Of a DNA stretch of 64,000 bases, positions 27,303 through 37,647 are shown one piece after another. Both the position numbers and the translations under genes were made by a program. Where the stretch lies: contig CAWFME010000004.1 in NCBI GenBank assembly GCA_963816955.1, forward strand, positions 310,001-374,000, read 5' to 3'. The notes beneath the pieces were generated by a model. The model was given only the letters and a program-made list of their open reading frames with translations. It was not told the origin of the DNA and searched no databases. This DNA is from DATFQI01 sp963816955 (lineage in GTDB: Bacteria; Actinomycetota; Thermoleophilia; Solirubrobacterales; Solirubrobacteraceae). Position 1 is the first letter of the stretch. Every line of letters starts with the position of its first letter.

Positions 27303-29592
27303 GTGTCCGTGATTCCGTCCTCGGCCAAGGCCGGCGACTCTGCGTTGGAGGCGCTCGTCGACGCCGCGGCGGGCATCCTCGCGGCGGACTCGCTGCCCGG
27401 CACGCTCGGCCGGATCGCGCACCACCTCGCCACGCTGGTGCCCTTCGACGACCTCTCGCTCTACGAGATCGAGGACGGCGGGGACGCGCTCAAGCCCGTG
27501 TTCGCCGTCGGCGACTGGGTCGAGGAGATCATGTCCGAGGAGATCTCCGTGATGAGCGGCGTGACGGGCTGGGTCGTCCGCAACCGGCGCACGCGCAACG
27601 TGCCCAACACGCTGCTCGAGCCGCTGTGCACCGTGGTCTCCGGCACCGACGAGGTCGCGGAGGCGTTCGTCGCCGTCCCGCTGCTCGCCCACGACCGGGT
27701 CGTGGGTTCGCTGAACGTCTACCGGACGGGCGCCGACGTCCCCTTCACCGGCGCCGAGGTCGAGCTCGTCGAGCGCTTCGCCACGATGGCCGCGCTCGCC
27801 TACGACTCGGCCCGGCAGCGCGACCTCCTGCGCGAGGAGGTCCGCACGGACAGCCTGACCGGCCTGCTCAACCACCGCGGCAGCCAGGAGCGCCTGCGCG
27901 CGGCGCTCGACGCCGCCGACGGCGCGCCGGTGAGCGTCGTCGTCATCGACCTCGACCACTTCAAGCGGATCAACGACACGTTCGGGCACGCCGAGGGCGA
28001 CCGCGCGCTCGCGCTCGCCGCCGCCGCGCTGCGCGCGGTCGTGCGCGAGCGCGACGCCGTCGGCCGGCTCGGCGGCGAGGAGTTCGTGATCGTGCTGCCC
28101 GGCGTGGACGCGCCCGCCGCCGGCGAGGCGGCCGAGCGCGCCCGGATCGCGATCTCCGAGGTGCAGATCGGGGGCCGCCGGCTCGCCTGCTCGGCCGGGC
28201 TGGCCTGCCACCCGGACGACGCCGCGGACGCGCCCAGCCTGCTGATGGCCGCCGACGCCGCGCTCTACGCCGCCAAGGACAAGGGCCGCGGCCAGACCTG
28301 CCGCTACCGGCCCAGCCTCGCCCTGCGGCCCTCGCCCGGCGAGGAGCGCGAGGAGATCGAGACGATCCTGCGCGACCCCTCGCGCGTCAGCGCCGTCTTC
28401 CAGCCCGTGCTCGAGCTCGCCACGGGCCGCGTCTCGGGCTTCGAGGCGCTCGCGCGCTTCCACGCCGAGCCCCGCCGCGGCCCGGACGAGTGGTTCGCCC
28501 AGGCGCACCGCGTCGGCCTCGGCGTCGAGCTCGAGGCCGCGGCGCTGCGGACCGCGCTCGCCGTCCCCGAGCGCCCGCCCGGCACGTTCCTGGCGGTCAA
28601 CGTCGAGCCCGCGCGCCCTGGCCCACCCGCTCGTGCTCGACGCGCTTCCGCAGGACCTCTCCTCGATCGTGGTAGAGCTGACCGAGCACGACGTGTTCGG
28701 GGCCGAGGACGAGCTCACGGAGCGGATGGCGCAGCTGCGCACCCGCGGCGCCCGGATCGCGCTGGACGACGCCGGCGCCGGCTACGCGGGCCTGCAGCAG
28801 CTGATCGCGGTCGCGCCCGACATCCTCAAGCTCGACCGCTCGCTCGTGCACGGGGCCAACGCGGACCCGGCCAAGCTCGCGCTGCTGGAGGCGATGATCT
28901 CGTTCGCGTCGACGACCGGCGCCGCGGTCTGCGGCGAGGGCGTCGAGGACCTCGACGACCTGCGGGCGCTCGCCGAGCTCGACGCCTCCTACGCCCAGGG
29001 CTACGCGCTCGCCCGGCCCGGCCCGCCGTGGCCCGAGCTCGTCCCAGGCGCCGCGTACACCGCAGCCGACCGGCTCGAGTGGGGCGTGCGCGTCGCGTCG
29101 CGCCGGATCGGCGGGGCGTGGTCGCAGAGCCTGGCCGAGCTGGCGACCCATCTTGGCGCGGTGGACGACTTCGCCGAGCTGGCGACCGCCGGGCGCATGG
29201 TCGCCGACCTGCTCGGCGCCGACGACGTCTCGCTGATGAACGTGACCTCGCAGCCGCACGCGATCGTCGAGCTGCTCTCCGCCCACCCAGGCAACCGGCC
29301 GGGGGAGAGCTGGCTGCTGGAGGACTTCCCCGCTACGGCGCACCTCGTCGCGACCGGCCGCACGGGACAGGTCGTGGCCGGCGACCCGCACGGCGACCCC
29401 GCCGAGCTCGCCGAGCTCGAGCGCCTCGGGATCGGCGCGATGCTGATGGTCCCGCTCGAGCTGGGCCGCGGCAAGCGGGCGCTGATGGAGGTCTACCGGG
29501 TGCGCCCGCAGGCGTTCTCGCGCGCGCAGATCGAACGCGCCCGCGTCGTGGCGCTCCAGCTCGGCGCCGTGATCGCGCGCCTCTCGATCTAG
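27303..29592 (+). CDS. GAF-GGDEF-EAL-GAF cyclic-di-GMP enzyme, with one apparent frameshift
   Basis: A large cytosolic c-di-GMP protein. An N-terminal GAF (about residues 20-165) precedes a GGDEF domain with an intact GGEEF active site near 257 and an RERD inhibitory site five residues before it, so it should make c-di-GMP and be product-inhibited. The EAL domain has FEALARF, VVELTEHD, DDAGAGYAGLQQL and GEGVED, with metal ligands largely kept, so it may also degrade c-di-GMP. A second GAF ends the protein. Near 28612 one extra base in GAGCCCGCGCG breaks the EAL domain; without it the expected VNVEPRALAHP results. The start is GTG 27303 or 27309. Confidence 0.85.
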
Positions 29593-29627
29593 GGCACGCC
29601 GCGGTGCGACGCAACGTGAGAGCCCGC

Positions 29628-30239
29628 ATGCCGGTCAAGGCCAAGGTGGCCCTCGCCGCGGCGCTCCTCTTCCTCCCGGCGCTGTGGGCGCTGGACCTCC
29701 ACGACCGGATGCAGCTCCAGCACCGGCTGGAGCCGATCGCCTCCGACATCGCCCGCCGCCCGGTCGGCGTCCGGTGCCCGGGCTGGTGGGGCCGCCTGCT
29801 CTCGCCGGGCGACACGAACGCGGGGGTGGTGATGCTCGACGAGTCCGGCGGGCCCGCCGACCACACGGACCTGCGCGCGGCCACCTGCGCGGAGCTGGAC
29901 GCGCTCGCCGAGGGCCGGCGCGAGGACCAGCTCGCGTGCGCCGCCCGGTCGAGCTCGTGCGGCGACGACGTCCAGGCGCTCGCCTGGGCGGTCGGGACGC
30001 TCGCGCACGAGTCGTTCCACCTGCGCGGGATCCTCGACGAGGGGCTGGCCGAGTGCTACGCGGTCCAGACGCTGGCGAGCACCGCGCAGGGGCTCGGCGC
30101 GACGCCGGCCGAGGCGCAGAGCCTCGCGGCGCTGCACTGGGAGGCCGGCGTGCCGCAGATGCCCGTCCAGTACCACGAGGCGGGCTGCGCGAACGGCGAG
30201 GCCCACGACCTGCGCCCCGAAGATCCCGTCTGGCCCTAG
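29628..30239 (+). CDS. Membrane-anchored protein with an HExxH zinc-protease-like motif
   Basis: About 203 residues. An N-terminal hydrophobic helix (VALAAALLFLPALWALDL) anchors or exports it. In the C-terminal half TLAHESFHLRGILDEGLAEC contains HExxH followed 13 residues later by Glu, the arrangement of gluzincin-type metallopeptidases. Four or more Cys outside the motif (RCPGW, TCAEL, ACAA, SSCGD) suggest disulfides in an extracytoplasmic domain. No named family is recognised, so peptidase activity is inference. In-frame GTGs at 29604 and 29616 are alternative starts. It shares CTAG 30236-30239 with the epimerase gene. Confidence 0.65.
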   Translation: MPVKAKVALAAALLFLPALWALDLHDRMQLQHRLEPIASDIARRPVGVRCPGWWGRLLSPGDTNAGVVMLDESGGPADHTDLRAATCAELDALAEGRREDQLACAARSSSCGDDVQALAWAVGTLAHESFHLRGILDEGLAECYAVQTLASTAQGLGATPAEAQSLAALHWEAGVPQMPVQYHEAGCANGEAHDLRPEDPVWP

Positions 30240-31135
30240 CGCAGCTGCTCGCGCCACCAGGCGACGGTGTCCGCGAGCGTGCGCTCGAGCGGGATCTCGG
30301 GCTCCCAGCCCGTCGCCGCCCGCAGCCGCCCGGGGTCGCCGCGCACCTCCATCACCTCGTGCGACCGCACGAGCTCGGGGTCGATCCGGTGGTCGAGCCC
30401 GGCGCCGGCCGCCGCGGCCAGCATCTCCAGGATCTCGCGCGCCGACGTCGAGCCGCCCGTGCAGACGTTGTAGATCCCGGGCTCCGCGCGCTCGGCCAGC
30501 AGTCGGTAGGCGCGCACGACGTCGCGCACGTCGGTGTAGTCGCGGCGCGTGTCCGGGTTGCCCGTGACGAAGACGATCGGGTCCTCGCCGCGCTCGGCGG
30601 CCCCGGCCGCCTGGCGGGAGAAGGAGGCGATCGCGTAGCTCGGCTCCTGCCCGGGCCCGGCGTGGTTGAACGCGCGCGGGCGGATCACCCGCAGGCCGTG
30701 GGCGTCGGCGTAGAACCCGGCCAGCAGGTCGGCCGACGCCTTCGAGACCGCGTAGGGGTTCTGCGGGCGCAGCGGGGCGCTCTCGGAGACGGGCAGCGCC
30801 TCGGGCGCGCCGTAGAGCTCCCCGGAGGCCACGGCCACGAGCGTGGCCTCGGGAGCCTCGGCGCGGACCGCTTCGAGCACGTTGAACGTCATCGCGACGT
30901 TGTCGGCGAGAAAGCGCTGAGGCGCCCGCCAGGACTCGCCGACGTGGGCGCGGGCGGCGAGGTGGTAGACGACGTCGGGCCGCGCGCCGGCCACGGCCGC
31001 GCGCGTCGCCTCGGCGTCCGTCAGGTCGGTGCCCGTGCCGCGCGAGGCCTCGAGGACGTCGTCGCCGCTCGCCCGGCAGTGCGCGGCGAGGTGGCCGCCG
31101 GCGAACCCGCCGGCGCCCGTGATCAGGGCTCTCAC
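30236..31135 (-). CDS. NAD-dependent sugar-nucleotide epimerase/dehydratase (GDP-mannose 4,6-dehydratase/RMD-like)
   Basis: A 299-residue extended-SDR enzyme. The nucleotide-binding GAGGFAGGHLAAH is at the N-terminus, and the catalytic pair SGELYG (Ser/Thr) and YAVSK (Tyr-x-x-x-Lys) are near 103 and 128. The substrate loop RAFNHAGPGQEP and RRDYTDVRDVVRAY match GDP-4-keto-6-deoxy-mannose reductases and GDP-mannose dehydratases. It likely makes a deoxy-sugar for surface glycans. It overlaps the membrane-protein gene (31132) by 4 bases. The precise sugar is not determinable here. Confidence 0.9.
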   Translation of the reverse strand: MRALITGAGGFAGGHLAAHCRASGDDVLEASRGTGTDLTDAEATRAAVAGARPDVVYHLAARAHVGESWRAPQRFLADNVAMTFNVLEAVRAEAPEATLVAVASGELYGAPEALPVSESAPLRPQNPYAVSKASADLLAGFYADAHGLRVIRPRAFNHAGPGQEPSYAIASFSRQAAGAAERGEDPIVFVTGNPDTRRDYTDVRDVVRAYRLLAERAEPGIYNVCTGGSTSAREILEMLAAAAGAGLDHRIDPELVRSHEVMEVRGDPGRLRAATGWEPEIPLERTLADTVAWWREQLR

Positions 31136-31665
31136 GGACCCGTCGCGACCAGGTGCTCGGCCGACCCGTGCCCGTTCGAGGCGGCGGCGGCCGCGTCGAT
31201 CGGCTCAGGCTCCGCCTCCGGCGGGTTCAGCCGCCGCTCCAGCTCGCCCAGCAGCGCGCCGAACAGCAGGTGGCGCCAGGTCGCCTGCGCGAACGCGCGC
31301 GGGTCGCCCCAGAGCGTGGGGAAGTCGCGGCCCAGCGGGAGCCGGTCGATCACGAGCGTGCCCGGCCAGGTGATCAGGTGCTCCGCCAGCCCCGCGGCGG
31401 CGCCGCGCGCGACGCCCGGCCCGGGCAGGCTCGGGGCGACGTTGGCGTACAGCGCGCCGAAGGCCGCGCCGTTGGCGACGTGCAGCGCCAGGCCGACCGG
31501 GTGGGTGGCGGGCGCGCGTACGCGCGCGAGGCGCCCGAGCAGCTCGGCATCGTCGTAGTCCACGCCGAACACGCGCTTGTCGAGCGGCTGCTGCGCAGCC
31601 CAGACGGCCGCGGCGGCGGCGCCCGCAAGCGCGCCTCGCAGCGTTCGCGTCGCGTCGAAGGCCAT
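31132..31665 (-). CDS. Membrane protein of unknown function
   Basis: A 177-residue protein with about three weakly hydrophobic helices (TLRGALAGAAAAAVWAAQ; VGLALHVANGAAFGALYANV; WRHLLFGALLGELERRL) and a polar C-terminal tail. It looks like the actinobacterial DUF1440-type group, but I am not certain. The ATG at 31665 is preceded by TACAGT 6 bases upstream, the leaderless pattern. It overlaps the epimerase start by 4 bases, hence probably one transcript. Confidence 0.65.
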   Translation of the reverse strand: MAFDATRTLRGALAGAAAAAVWAAQQPLDKRVFGVDYDDAELLGRLARVRAPATHPVGLALHVANGAAFGALYANVAPSLPGPGVARGAAAGLAEHLITWPGTLVIDRLPLGRDFPTLWGDPRAFAQATWRHLLFGALLGELERRLNPPEAEPEPIDAAAAASNGHGSAEHLVATGP

Positions 31666-31723
31666 GCGGCCACTGTAACGACCACGGCGGGGGCGAGTAT
31701 GGCTCGTGGAGGGAGTCACACAG

Positions 31724-33410
31724 ATGCCGCAGCCCACCAGCCGACCACACCCACCTGCACGCCCGGCACCGCGAGCGCGGCGTCAACCCGCTCGTCTACT
31801 GGCTCGTCCGGGCGCTCTTCCAGCCGTTCTTCCACCTGTACTTCCGGCTCTCGCGGATCGGCCGCGAGCACGTCCCCGAGAGCGGGCCCGTGATCTTCGC
31901 CGCCAACCACCGCTCGTTCCTGGATCCGTTCGTGATCGCCACGATCGCGCGGCGGCCGATGTACTACGTCGCCAAGGAGGAGCTGTTCCGCAACCGGCTG
32001 ACGGCCTGGTTCCTCAACTCGCTCGGCGCGTTCCCGGTCCGCCGCGGCCAGGGCGACGCCGACATGATCGAGACCGCGAAGGCGATCCTCGCCCGCGGCG
32101 ACTCGGTGCTGATGTTCCCCGAGGGCACGCGCATCCGGCCGGGCTCGCTCGGGCGCCCGAAGCGCGGCGTCGGCCGGCTCGCGCTCGAGACGGGCGCGCC
32201 CGTCGTCCCCGTCGCCGTGATCGGCACGGAGGCGATCCGCAAGGGCTGGCGCATCCGCCCGCACAAGGTGCGCATCCGCGTCGGGCGCCCGCTGACGTTC
32301 CCGACGGTCGAGGACGCCTCGCCGCAGCTCGCCGCCGCGGTCACCGACCGCATCTGGCCGAACGTGATGCTCCAGTGGGAGTGGCTCGGCGGGCTGCCGC
32401 CGCTGCGCCGCGCCGCCGTCATCGGCGCCGGCTCGTGGGGCACCGCGGTCGCCGTCATGCTCGCCCGCGCCGGCCTCGAGGTCGACCTCGGCTGCCGCAC
32501 GCGCGAGCAGGCGGACGCAGTGCTGGAGCTGCGCCGCAACGAGCGCTACCTCGACGGCATCGAGCTGCCCGCAGGGCGTCAACGTCCTGCGCGCCTCCGA
32601 GCTGGAGCCCTCGCGCCACGACCTCGTCGTCTTCGCCGTCCCGTCCGCCCACCTGCCCGCGGCGGTCGCCGCCCACGGCGGCCAGATCGCGCCGCGCAGC
32701 GGCGTGCTCGTGTGCGCCAAGGGCCTCGTGCCGCCGCTCGGCACGCTCCCGACCGCCTACGTCTCCGAGCGCGTGCCGGCGCTGGGCCGTCGGCGCGATC
32801 GGCGGCCCCGCCCACGCCGCGCGCCGCGCTCGACGGCGGCGCCTCGCTCGTGCTGGCCACGGCCAACCCCGCCTTCTCGCGCCAGGTCGGCCGACGCGCT
32901 CGAGCGCCGCCGGCTTGGACGTCGCCACCACCTCCGACCTCGTCGGCGTCGAGCTCGCGGGCTGCGCGAAGAACGCCGCCGCGCTCGCCGCGGCCGCCGC
33001 CTCGTCCGCCGGGCCGAACGCCGCCGGCGCCGCCGCCGGCAAGGTGTTCGCCGAGGTCGACGCCTACGCGCGCCGCTCCGGCTCGCACCCCGAGACCTTC
33101 GCCGGCCTCGCCGGCACGGGCGACCTCGTGGCCACCGTGCTCGCCTCGGGCTCGCGCAACCGCCGCGCCGGCGAGCTGCTGGCGCAGGGCATGCCGGCCG
33201 GCGACATCGGCTCGGCCCTCGGGCAGACCGCCGAGGCCGTCGACAGCGTGCCGCTGCTCGCCGCAGCGCGTGCGCGACTCGGGCGTCGACGCGCCCGTGC
33301 TGCGCGGGCTGGCGGGGATGATCGAGGGGCGTGTCGAGCCCGAGCGCTGGGCGGCCTCGCTGACCGCGCCCAAGCCCGCCGGCCGCCGCGGCAAGGCCAA
33401 GGCCGCCTGA
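31724..33410 (+). CDS. gpsA: PlsC-type acyltransferase fused to NAD(P)-dependent glycerol-3-phosphate dehydrogenase, multiply frameshifted
   Basis: The N-terminal half is a 1-acyl-glycerol-3-phosphate acyltransferase: NHRSFLDPF (HX4D) near residue 60, FPEGTRI near 130. In the same frame it runs through PPLRRAAVIGAGSWGTAVAV into GpsA, with FAVPSAHLPAAVAA, CAKGL, VELAGCAKNAAALAA and FAGLAGTGDLVATVLAS. It would couple G3P formation to phosphatidate synthesis. About seven single-base discrepancies (near 31745, 32573, 32788, 32826, 32891, 32909 and 33269) break the frame, each fixed by dropping one base. GGAGGG lies before ATG 31724, which fits once the first is fixed. Confidence 0.82.
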
Positions 33411-33423
33411 GCTACGCAGGGGG

Positions 33424-33429
33424 TAGGGT
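33424..33429 (+). promoter_or_regulatory. -10 element of a leaderless promoter for the first ECF sigma gene
   Basis: TAGGGT, a 7-base spacer and then the ATG at 33437. Confidence 0.5.
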
Positions 33430-33436
33430 CCGGTGC

Positions 33437-34002
33437 ATGGCGACCGACGCGGAGCGGCGGGCGCGGCGCAGAAGCAGCAGCCTCGACGACGACTTCTCCG
33501 CGCTCTACAAGGCGCACCTGCGCGACGTCTACTCCTACTCGTACTACCGGGTGGGCAACCACCACGACGCCGAGGACCTCACGGAGCAGACGTTCCTGCA
33601 GGCCTACCGGCACTTCGAGCGCGCGCAGCGCGAGTCGCAGGGGCGCCCGCTGCGGCCGTGGCTGATCCGCATCGCCCACAACCTCGCGGCGAACTACTAC
33701 CGCGACCGCTCGCGGCGCCCGCAGACGGCGATCGACGACGCGGACACGCTGGCGGCCGCGCACACGACCGAGGCGCTGGTGCAGGATCGCGACGACCTCA
33801 AGCGAATCCTGGAGTGCGTGCAGCAGCTGCCCGACGATCGCCGCGAGGCGCTGATCATGCGCTTCGCGCTCGGGATGGACAACCGCGAGATCGCGCGTGC
33901 GCTCGGCCGCACGGACGGCGCCACGAAGGTGCTGCTGCACCGGGCCATCCGGCAGCTCGAGGAGCTCGTCAAGACGGCGGAGAACGGCGGAGTGACACGT
34001 GA
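33437..34002 (+). CDS. ECF-type RNA polymerase sigma factor
   Basis: About 188 residues. Region 2 is DFSALYKAHLRDVYSYSYY with NHHDAEDLTEQTFLQAYRHF. Region 4 is LPDDRREALIMRFALGMDN, then REIARALGRTDGATKVLLHR. The natural stop should be the TGA at 34000-34002, overlapping the next GTG, but the sigma frame misses it by one base, so a base is off near the very end. The small membrane protein that overlaps its end could be its partner, an inference from position. Confidence 0.85.
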
Positions 34003-34373
34003 GCCAGCCGTTCGACATCGAGGCCCGCCTGAAGGCGGCGCTGGCGCCGATCGAGCCGCCCGAGGAGCTCGCCATGCGGATGGAGAGCGCGCCTCGGCAC
34101 GCTCGTCGAGCTGGCCGCGGACGAGCTCGAGGCGTGGGAGCTGTCCTCGATGCGCGACCCGCGCAACTGGCCGCGCGCCGCGTTCCGGCCCGCCGCCGCG
34201 GTGGTCGTGGGCGCCGGCGCGGGCGCCGGGCTGGTGCTCCTGCGCACCCGCCGCCAGCGCCACAAGCGGCGCGCCCAGGCGCACAGCGCCGTTCGACCTC
34301 GCCGAGCGCACGCTGCGCGACGTCGCGCGCGAGGCGCTGCAGCGTCTTCGAGGACGCGGCGCCAAGACGCTGA
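33999..34373 (+). CDS. Single-pass membrane protein downstream of the sigma factor, frameshifted
   Basis: With the frame mended this is about 123 residues: an acidic N-terminal cytosolic part (FDIEARLKAALAPIEPPEEL), one transmembrane stretch (AAAVVVGAGAGAGLVLL) followed by a basic stop-transfer RTRRQRHKRR, and a helical tail (FDLAERTLRDVAREAL). Extra bases near 34091, 34290 and 34346 disturb the frame. A cytosolic N-terminus, one TM and coupling to an ECF sigma gene fit an anti-sigma-like partner, but there is no recognisable anti-sigma domain. Confidence 0.6.
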   Translation: MSQPFDIEARLKAALAPIEPPEELAMRMESAPRHARRAGRGRARGVGAVLDARPAQLAARRVPARRRGGRGRRRGRRAGAPAHPPPAPQAARPGAQRRSTSPSARCATSRARRCSVFEDAAPRR

Positions 34374-34417
34374 GGCGGACTGATCCGCTCGCCGCGCCGG
34401 CGCGAATGCCCTACCTG

Positions 34418-34995
34418 ATGGCCAAGGACCTACGCGAGCCTCGCCGACGAGGACCTCATGCAGCTCGTGCGCCGCGGGCAGGCGCCGGCGTTCGAGGTCG
34501 TCTACGAGCGCCACGCCTCGGCGGCGTTCTCGCTCGCCTACCGGATCGTCGGCACCCGCAACGGCGCCGAGGACGTCTCCCAGGAGGCGTTCCTGAGCAT
34601 CTGGCGCTCCGGCGCCCGCTACGACCGCGACCGCGGCTCCGTGCGCACGTGGGTGCTGGGCATCGTCCACCACCGCGCGATCGACTACCTGCGCCGCGCC
34701 ACGGTGCACGACAAGCGGCGCGCGAGCGACGAGGGCATGGAGGAGCGCTTCGAGGCGCGCGAGCGCACCGACGTCGAGGTCGCGCGGCGCGACGAGGCCG
34801 AGCACCGTCCGCGACGCCATCGGCACGCTGCCGTCCGAGCAGAGCCAGGTGATCGAGCTGGCCTACTTCGGCGGCTTCACCCACACGGAGATCGCCGAGA
34901 TGCTCGACACGCCGGTCGGGACCGTCAAGGGCCGCATGCGGCTCGGGCTGAAGAAGATGCGAGACCGGCTCGGCGAAGGGGCGGTGACACGCTGA
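34418..34995 (+). CDS. ECF sigma factor (SigK-like), frameshifted
   Basis: About 191 residues after removing extra bases near 34434 and 34807. Region 2 reads AFEVVYERHASAAFSLAYRI with NGAEDVSQEAFLSIW. Region 4 reads LPSEQSQVIELAYFGGFTHT, then EIAEMLDTPVGTVKGRMR, very close to SigK-type ECF factors. The stop overlaps the ATG of a RskA-like anti-sigma gene as TGATG, the usual arrangement for this pair. The start may be ATG 34418 or 34406. Confidence 0.85.
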
Positions 34996-35739
34996 TGCAT
35001 GTGACCGGACCCGGACACGAGCAGTGGGGCGACGCGACGGGCGCCTACCTGCTCGGCCGCGCTCGACGACGACGGAGCGCGCCGCCTTCGAGGAGCACCT
35101 CGCGGGCTGCGCGGCCTGCCGCGAGGAGGTCGACGAGCTGCTGCCCGCCGCGCAGCGCGCTGCCGGTCTCCGTCGACCCGGTCGACCCGCCGCCGGCGCT
35201 GAAGGCGCGGATCATGGCCGAGGTCGAGCGCGAGGCGTCGCTGCTCGCCGCCGCCGGCCCCGAGGCCGACCGGCCGCCCGCGCGCGGCGCCGCCGCCTGC
35301 GGCTGCCTCGCTGCGCGTCCCGCGGCTCGTGCCGCGCGGCCATGGCCGCCGCGCTGCTCTTGGTCGGCGTCGCCGTCGGCGTCGGCGTGTCGCAGCTGCG
35401 CGGCGCGACCCGAGCGCACGGTCACGGCGCAGGTCAGCGGACGCGGCCAGGCCCGCGAGCGTCGCAGCGTCGAGGTGAACGGCGAGGAAGGCGCGCCTGT
35501 CGGCACGCGACCTGCCCGCGCCGCCGAACGGCCGCGTCTACCAGGTCTGGCTCAAGCGGCGACGGCCACGCGCCCGAGCCGACGGCGGCGCTGTTCATGC
35601 CCAGCCGCGACGGCACGGCGACGGCCTCCGTCCCCGGCTCGCTGGACGGACGTCGACCAGGTGATGGTCACCGACGAGCCCGACGGCGGCTCGCCGCAGC
35701 CCACGCGGCGATCTGCTGCGCGTCGCGGACCTCTCCTGA
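34995..35739 (+). CDS. RskA-like anti-sigma factor, multiply frameshifted
   Basis: The N-terminal domain after repair reads AYLLGALDDDERAAFEEHLA followed by GCAACREEVDELLPAA, including the HxxxCxxC zinc-anti-sigma motif. A transmembrane helix follows (AAMAAALLLVGVAVGVGVSQ). The C-terminal extracytoplasmic RskA domain shows NGRVYQVWLK, EPTAALFMPSRDGTATASVP and QVMVTDEPDGGS. At least five apparent extra bases (for instance near 35060, 35071 and 35158, and several between 35290 and 35720) scatter the product over three frames. It should bind the sigma factor at the membrane and release it after regulated proteolysis. Confidence 0.75.
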
Positions 35740-35798
35740 GCCACACGAGTCCGGGTTGAAAGTGCCGTGAGGATACGGCTGCTAGCGTCGCGCGCGCC

Positions 35799-36604
35799 AT
35801 GGCCGTCTGCTACCGCCACCCGGATCGCGAGACCGGCGTCTCGTGCTCGAACTGCGGCAACCCGATCTGCCCCGACTGCATGACGCCGACGCCGGTCGGG
35901 ATGCGCTGCCCGGAGTGCTCCAAGCAGACGCACGCAGGTCACGCACGATGCGCGACGATGCACGGCCGACCCGACCGTCGCCTACGTGCTGATCGCGGTC
36001 AACGTGCTCATGTACTTCGGCCAGACGGCGAGCTCGGACAACGCCGTCTACCGGGACTTCGTGCTCTACGGCCCGCTGGTGGCCGACGGGGAGTGGTGGC
36101 GGCTGCTCACGGCCGGCTTCCTGCACGGCGGGACTGTTCCACCTGCTGCTGAACATGTACGCGCTGTTCTTCCTCGGGCGCATGCTCGAGCCGTCGCTCG
36201 GCCACGTGCGCTTCGCCGCGCTCTACTTCGCCTCGCTGCTGGCGGGCTCGTTCGGCGCGGTGCTGCTGAGCCCCGACGACGCCGGTGGTCGGCGCCTCGA
36301 CGGCGATCTTCGGGCTGCTCGGCGCGGCGGTCGTGATGGCGCGCAACCGCGGGATCGACCTGATGGCCTCGGGCCTCGGGCCGATCCTGATCATCAACCT
36401 CGCGATCACGTTCTTCCCGGGCTTCAACATCTCGGTCGGCGGCCACCTCGGCGGCCTCGTCGGCGGCGTGCTCGCCGACGCTGGCGATCGAGGCGCTGTC
36501 CAGGCGCCGCTCGCCGCGTCCCGCCGTGCTCGTGTGCGCGGCGATCGCGATCGCGTCCGTGGTCGCCGCGGTCGCGTTCGCGACCGCGAAGTTCACGCGT
36601 CTAG
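35799..36604 (+). CDS. Rhomboid-family intramembrane serine protease, frameshifted
   Basis: The N-terminus is a Cys-rich zinc finger (CYRHPDRETGVSCSNCGNPI, then CPDCMTP and CPEC), typical of actinobacterial rhomboids. Six or so transmembrane helices follow. After repair, GFLHGGLFHLLLNMYALFFL, GASTAIFGLLGA (catalytic Ser) and GGHLGGLVGG (catalytic His) are all present. Frame breaks lie near 35940, 36132, 36285, 36480 and at the end, each again one base too many. The last places the stop at the CTAG shared with the BtuF-like gene. Lying next to an RskA-like anti-sigma gene, it could act on membrane regulators, but that is speculative. Confidence 0.82.
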
Positions 36605-37496
36605 AGCGCGATCTCGACGAGGCCGGGCGGCGCCTCGGGCAGCCGGTCGCGGGTGCAGCACGTGCGCCGAGCAGCTCGAGGCCGTCGACGAGCCGCGGGC
36701 CGGGGCGGGAGAAGTAGGCGGCGGCGTCGACCGCGACGACGCGGCGCGCGCCCGAGCGCCTCGAGCTCGTCCGCGAACTCGTGGGCCTCCTCGGCGGCGC
36801 GCTCGGCGTCGTAGCCGCACGGCATCACGACCACGACCTCCGGCTTGCGCGGCCGCGACCTCCTCCCAGCTGCGGCGCTCGGAGTGCTCGCCGGGCATGC
36901 CGAGCACGTCGAGGCCGCCCGCGTACTCGATCATCTGCGGCGTCCAGTGGCCGGCCACGTAGATCGGGTCCAGCCACTCGAGCGCCGCGACGCGGACGGG
37001 CGCGGCGTCGCGCACGGCCAGCCGCACGCGGTCGATCCGCGCGGCGGCGTCCTGCACGAGGTCGACGCCGGCGTCCTTGCTGCCGGTCGCGGCGGCGAGC
37101 GTGCGGACGTCGCCGAGCACCTCGCCGAGCGTGTGCGGGTCGAGCGAGACGCACCGCGGGCACCGGGTCCAGGCGCTTGCGCGACCGTCTTGACGTCGTC
37201 GTAGGAGACCGCGCAGACGGCGCACAGCGCCTGCGTGACGATCAGGTCGGGCTGCGCGCGCCGCAGCGCGGCCTCGTCGAGCTCGTAGATCGCCTGCCCC
37301 TGCTCGGTCAGCTCGCGCACCGCGCGGTCGATCTCGGCGGGCGCGAGGCCGGGGCCGATCACGTCGCGCGTGACCTTGGGAAGGTCGCGCGCCGCGGGCG
37401 GATGGTCGCACTCGTGCGTACGGCGGTGACGTCCCGGCCGAGGCCGAGCGCGAAGAGCATCTCGGTCGCCGACGGCACGAGGGACACGATCCGCAT
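36601..37496 (-). CDS. BtuF-like periplasmic-binding-fold protein (cobalamin/metal chelate), frameshifted
   Basis: A substrate-binding protein of the BtuF/FepB fold of about 295 residues. The start MRIVSLVPSATEMLFALGLG is diagnostic. After one frame change it continues VTHECDHPPAARDLPKVTRD, QPDLIVTQALCAVCAVSYDD, then VAALEWLDPIYVAGHWTPQM and the closing GLVEIAL. At least three one-base breaks (near 37416, 37175 and 36850) are needed to reconnect the parts. There is no evident signal peptide, as in the cytosolic cobalamin-binding subgroup of actinobacteria. No transporter gene is adjacent. Confidence 0.75.
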
Positions 37497-37647
37497 GGCC
37501 CAGAAGGCTGACAGACCGCGACCAATCGGCTTGTCCCGCTTGTCGGCGGGTGGGATGGGTACCATCTGGGCGTCGCTGCATGAACGACGACGACTCCTCC
37601 CGAAGTAGCGGCGCGCCGCGCGCGCGTCCCCCGGCTACGGCTCGCAC

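Noticed and set aside
37497..37647. Cobalamin riboswitch upstream of the BtuF-like gene
   Set aside because: Only about 150 bases to the next gene and no recognisable B12-box sequence.
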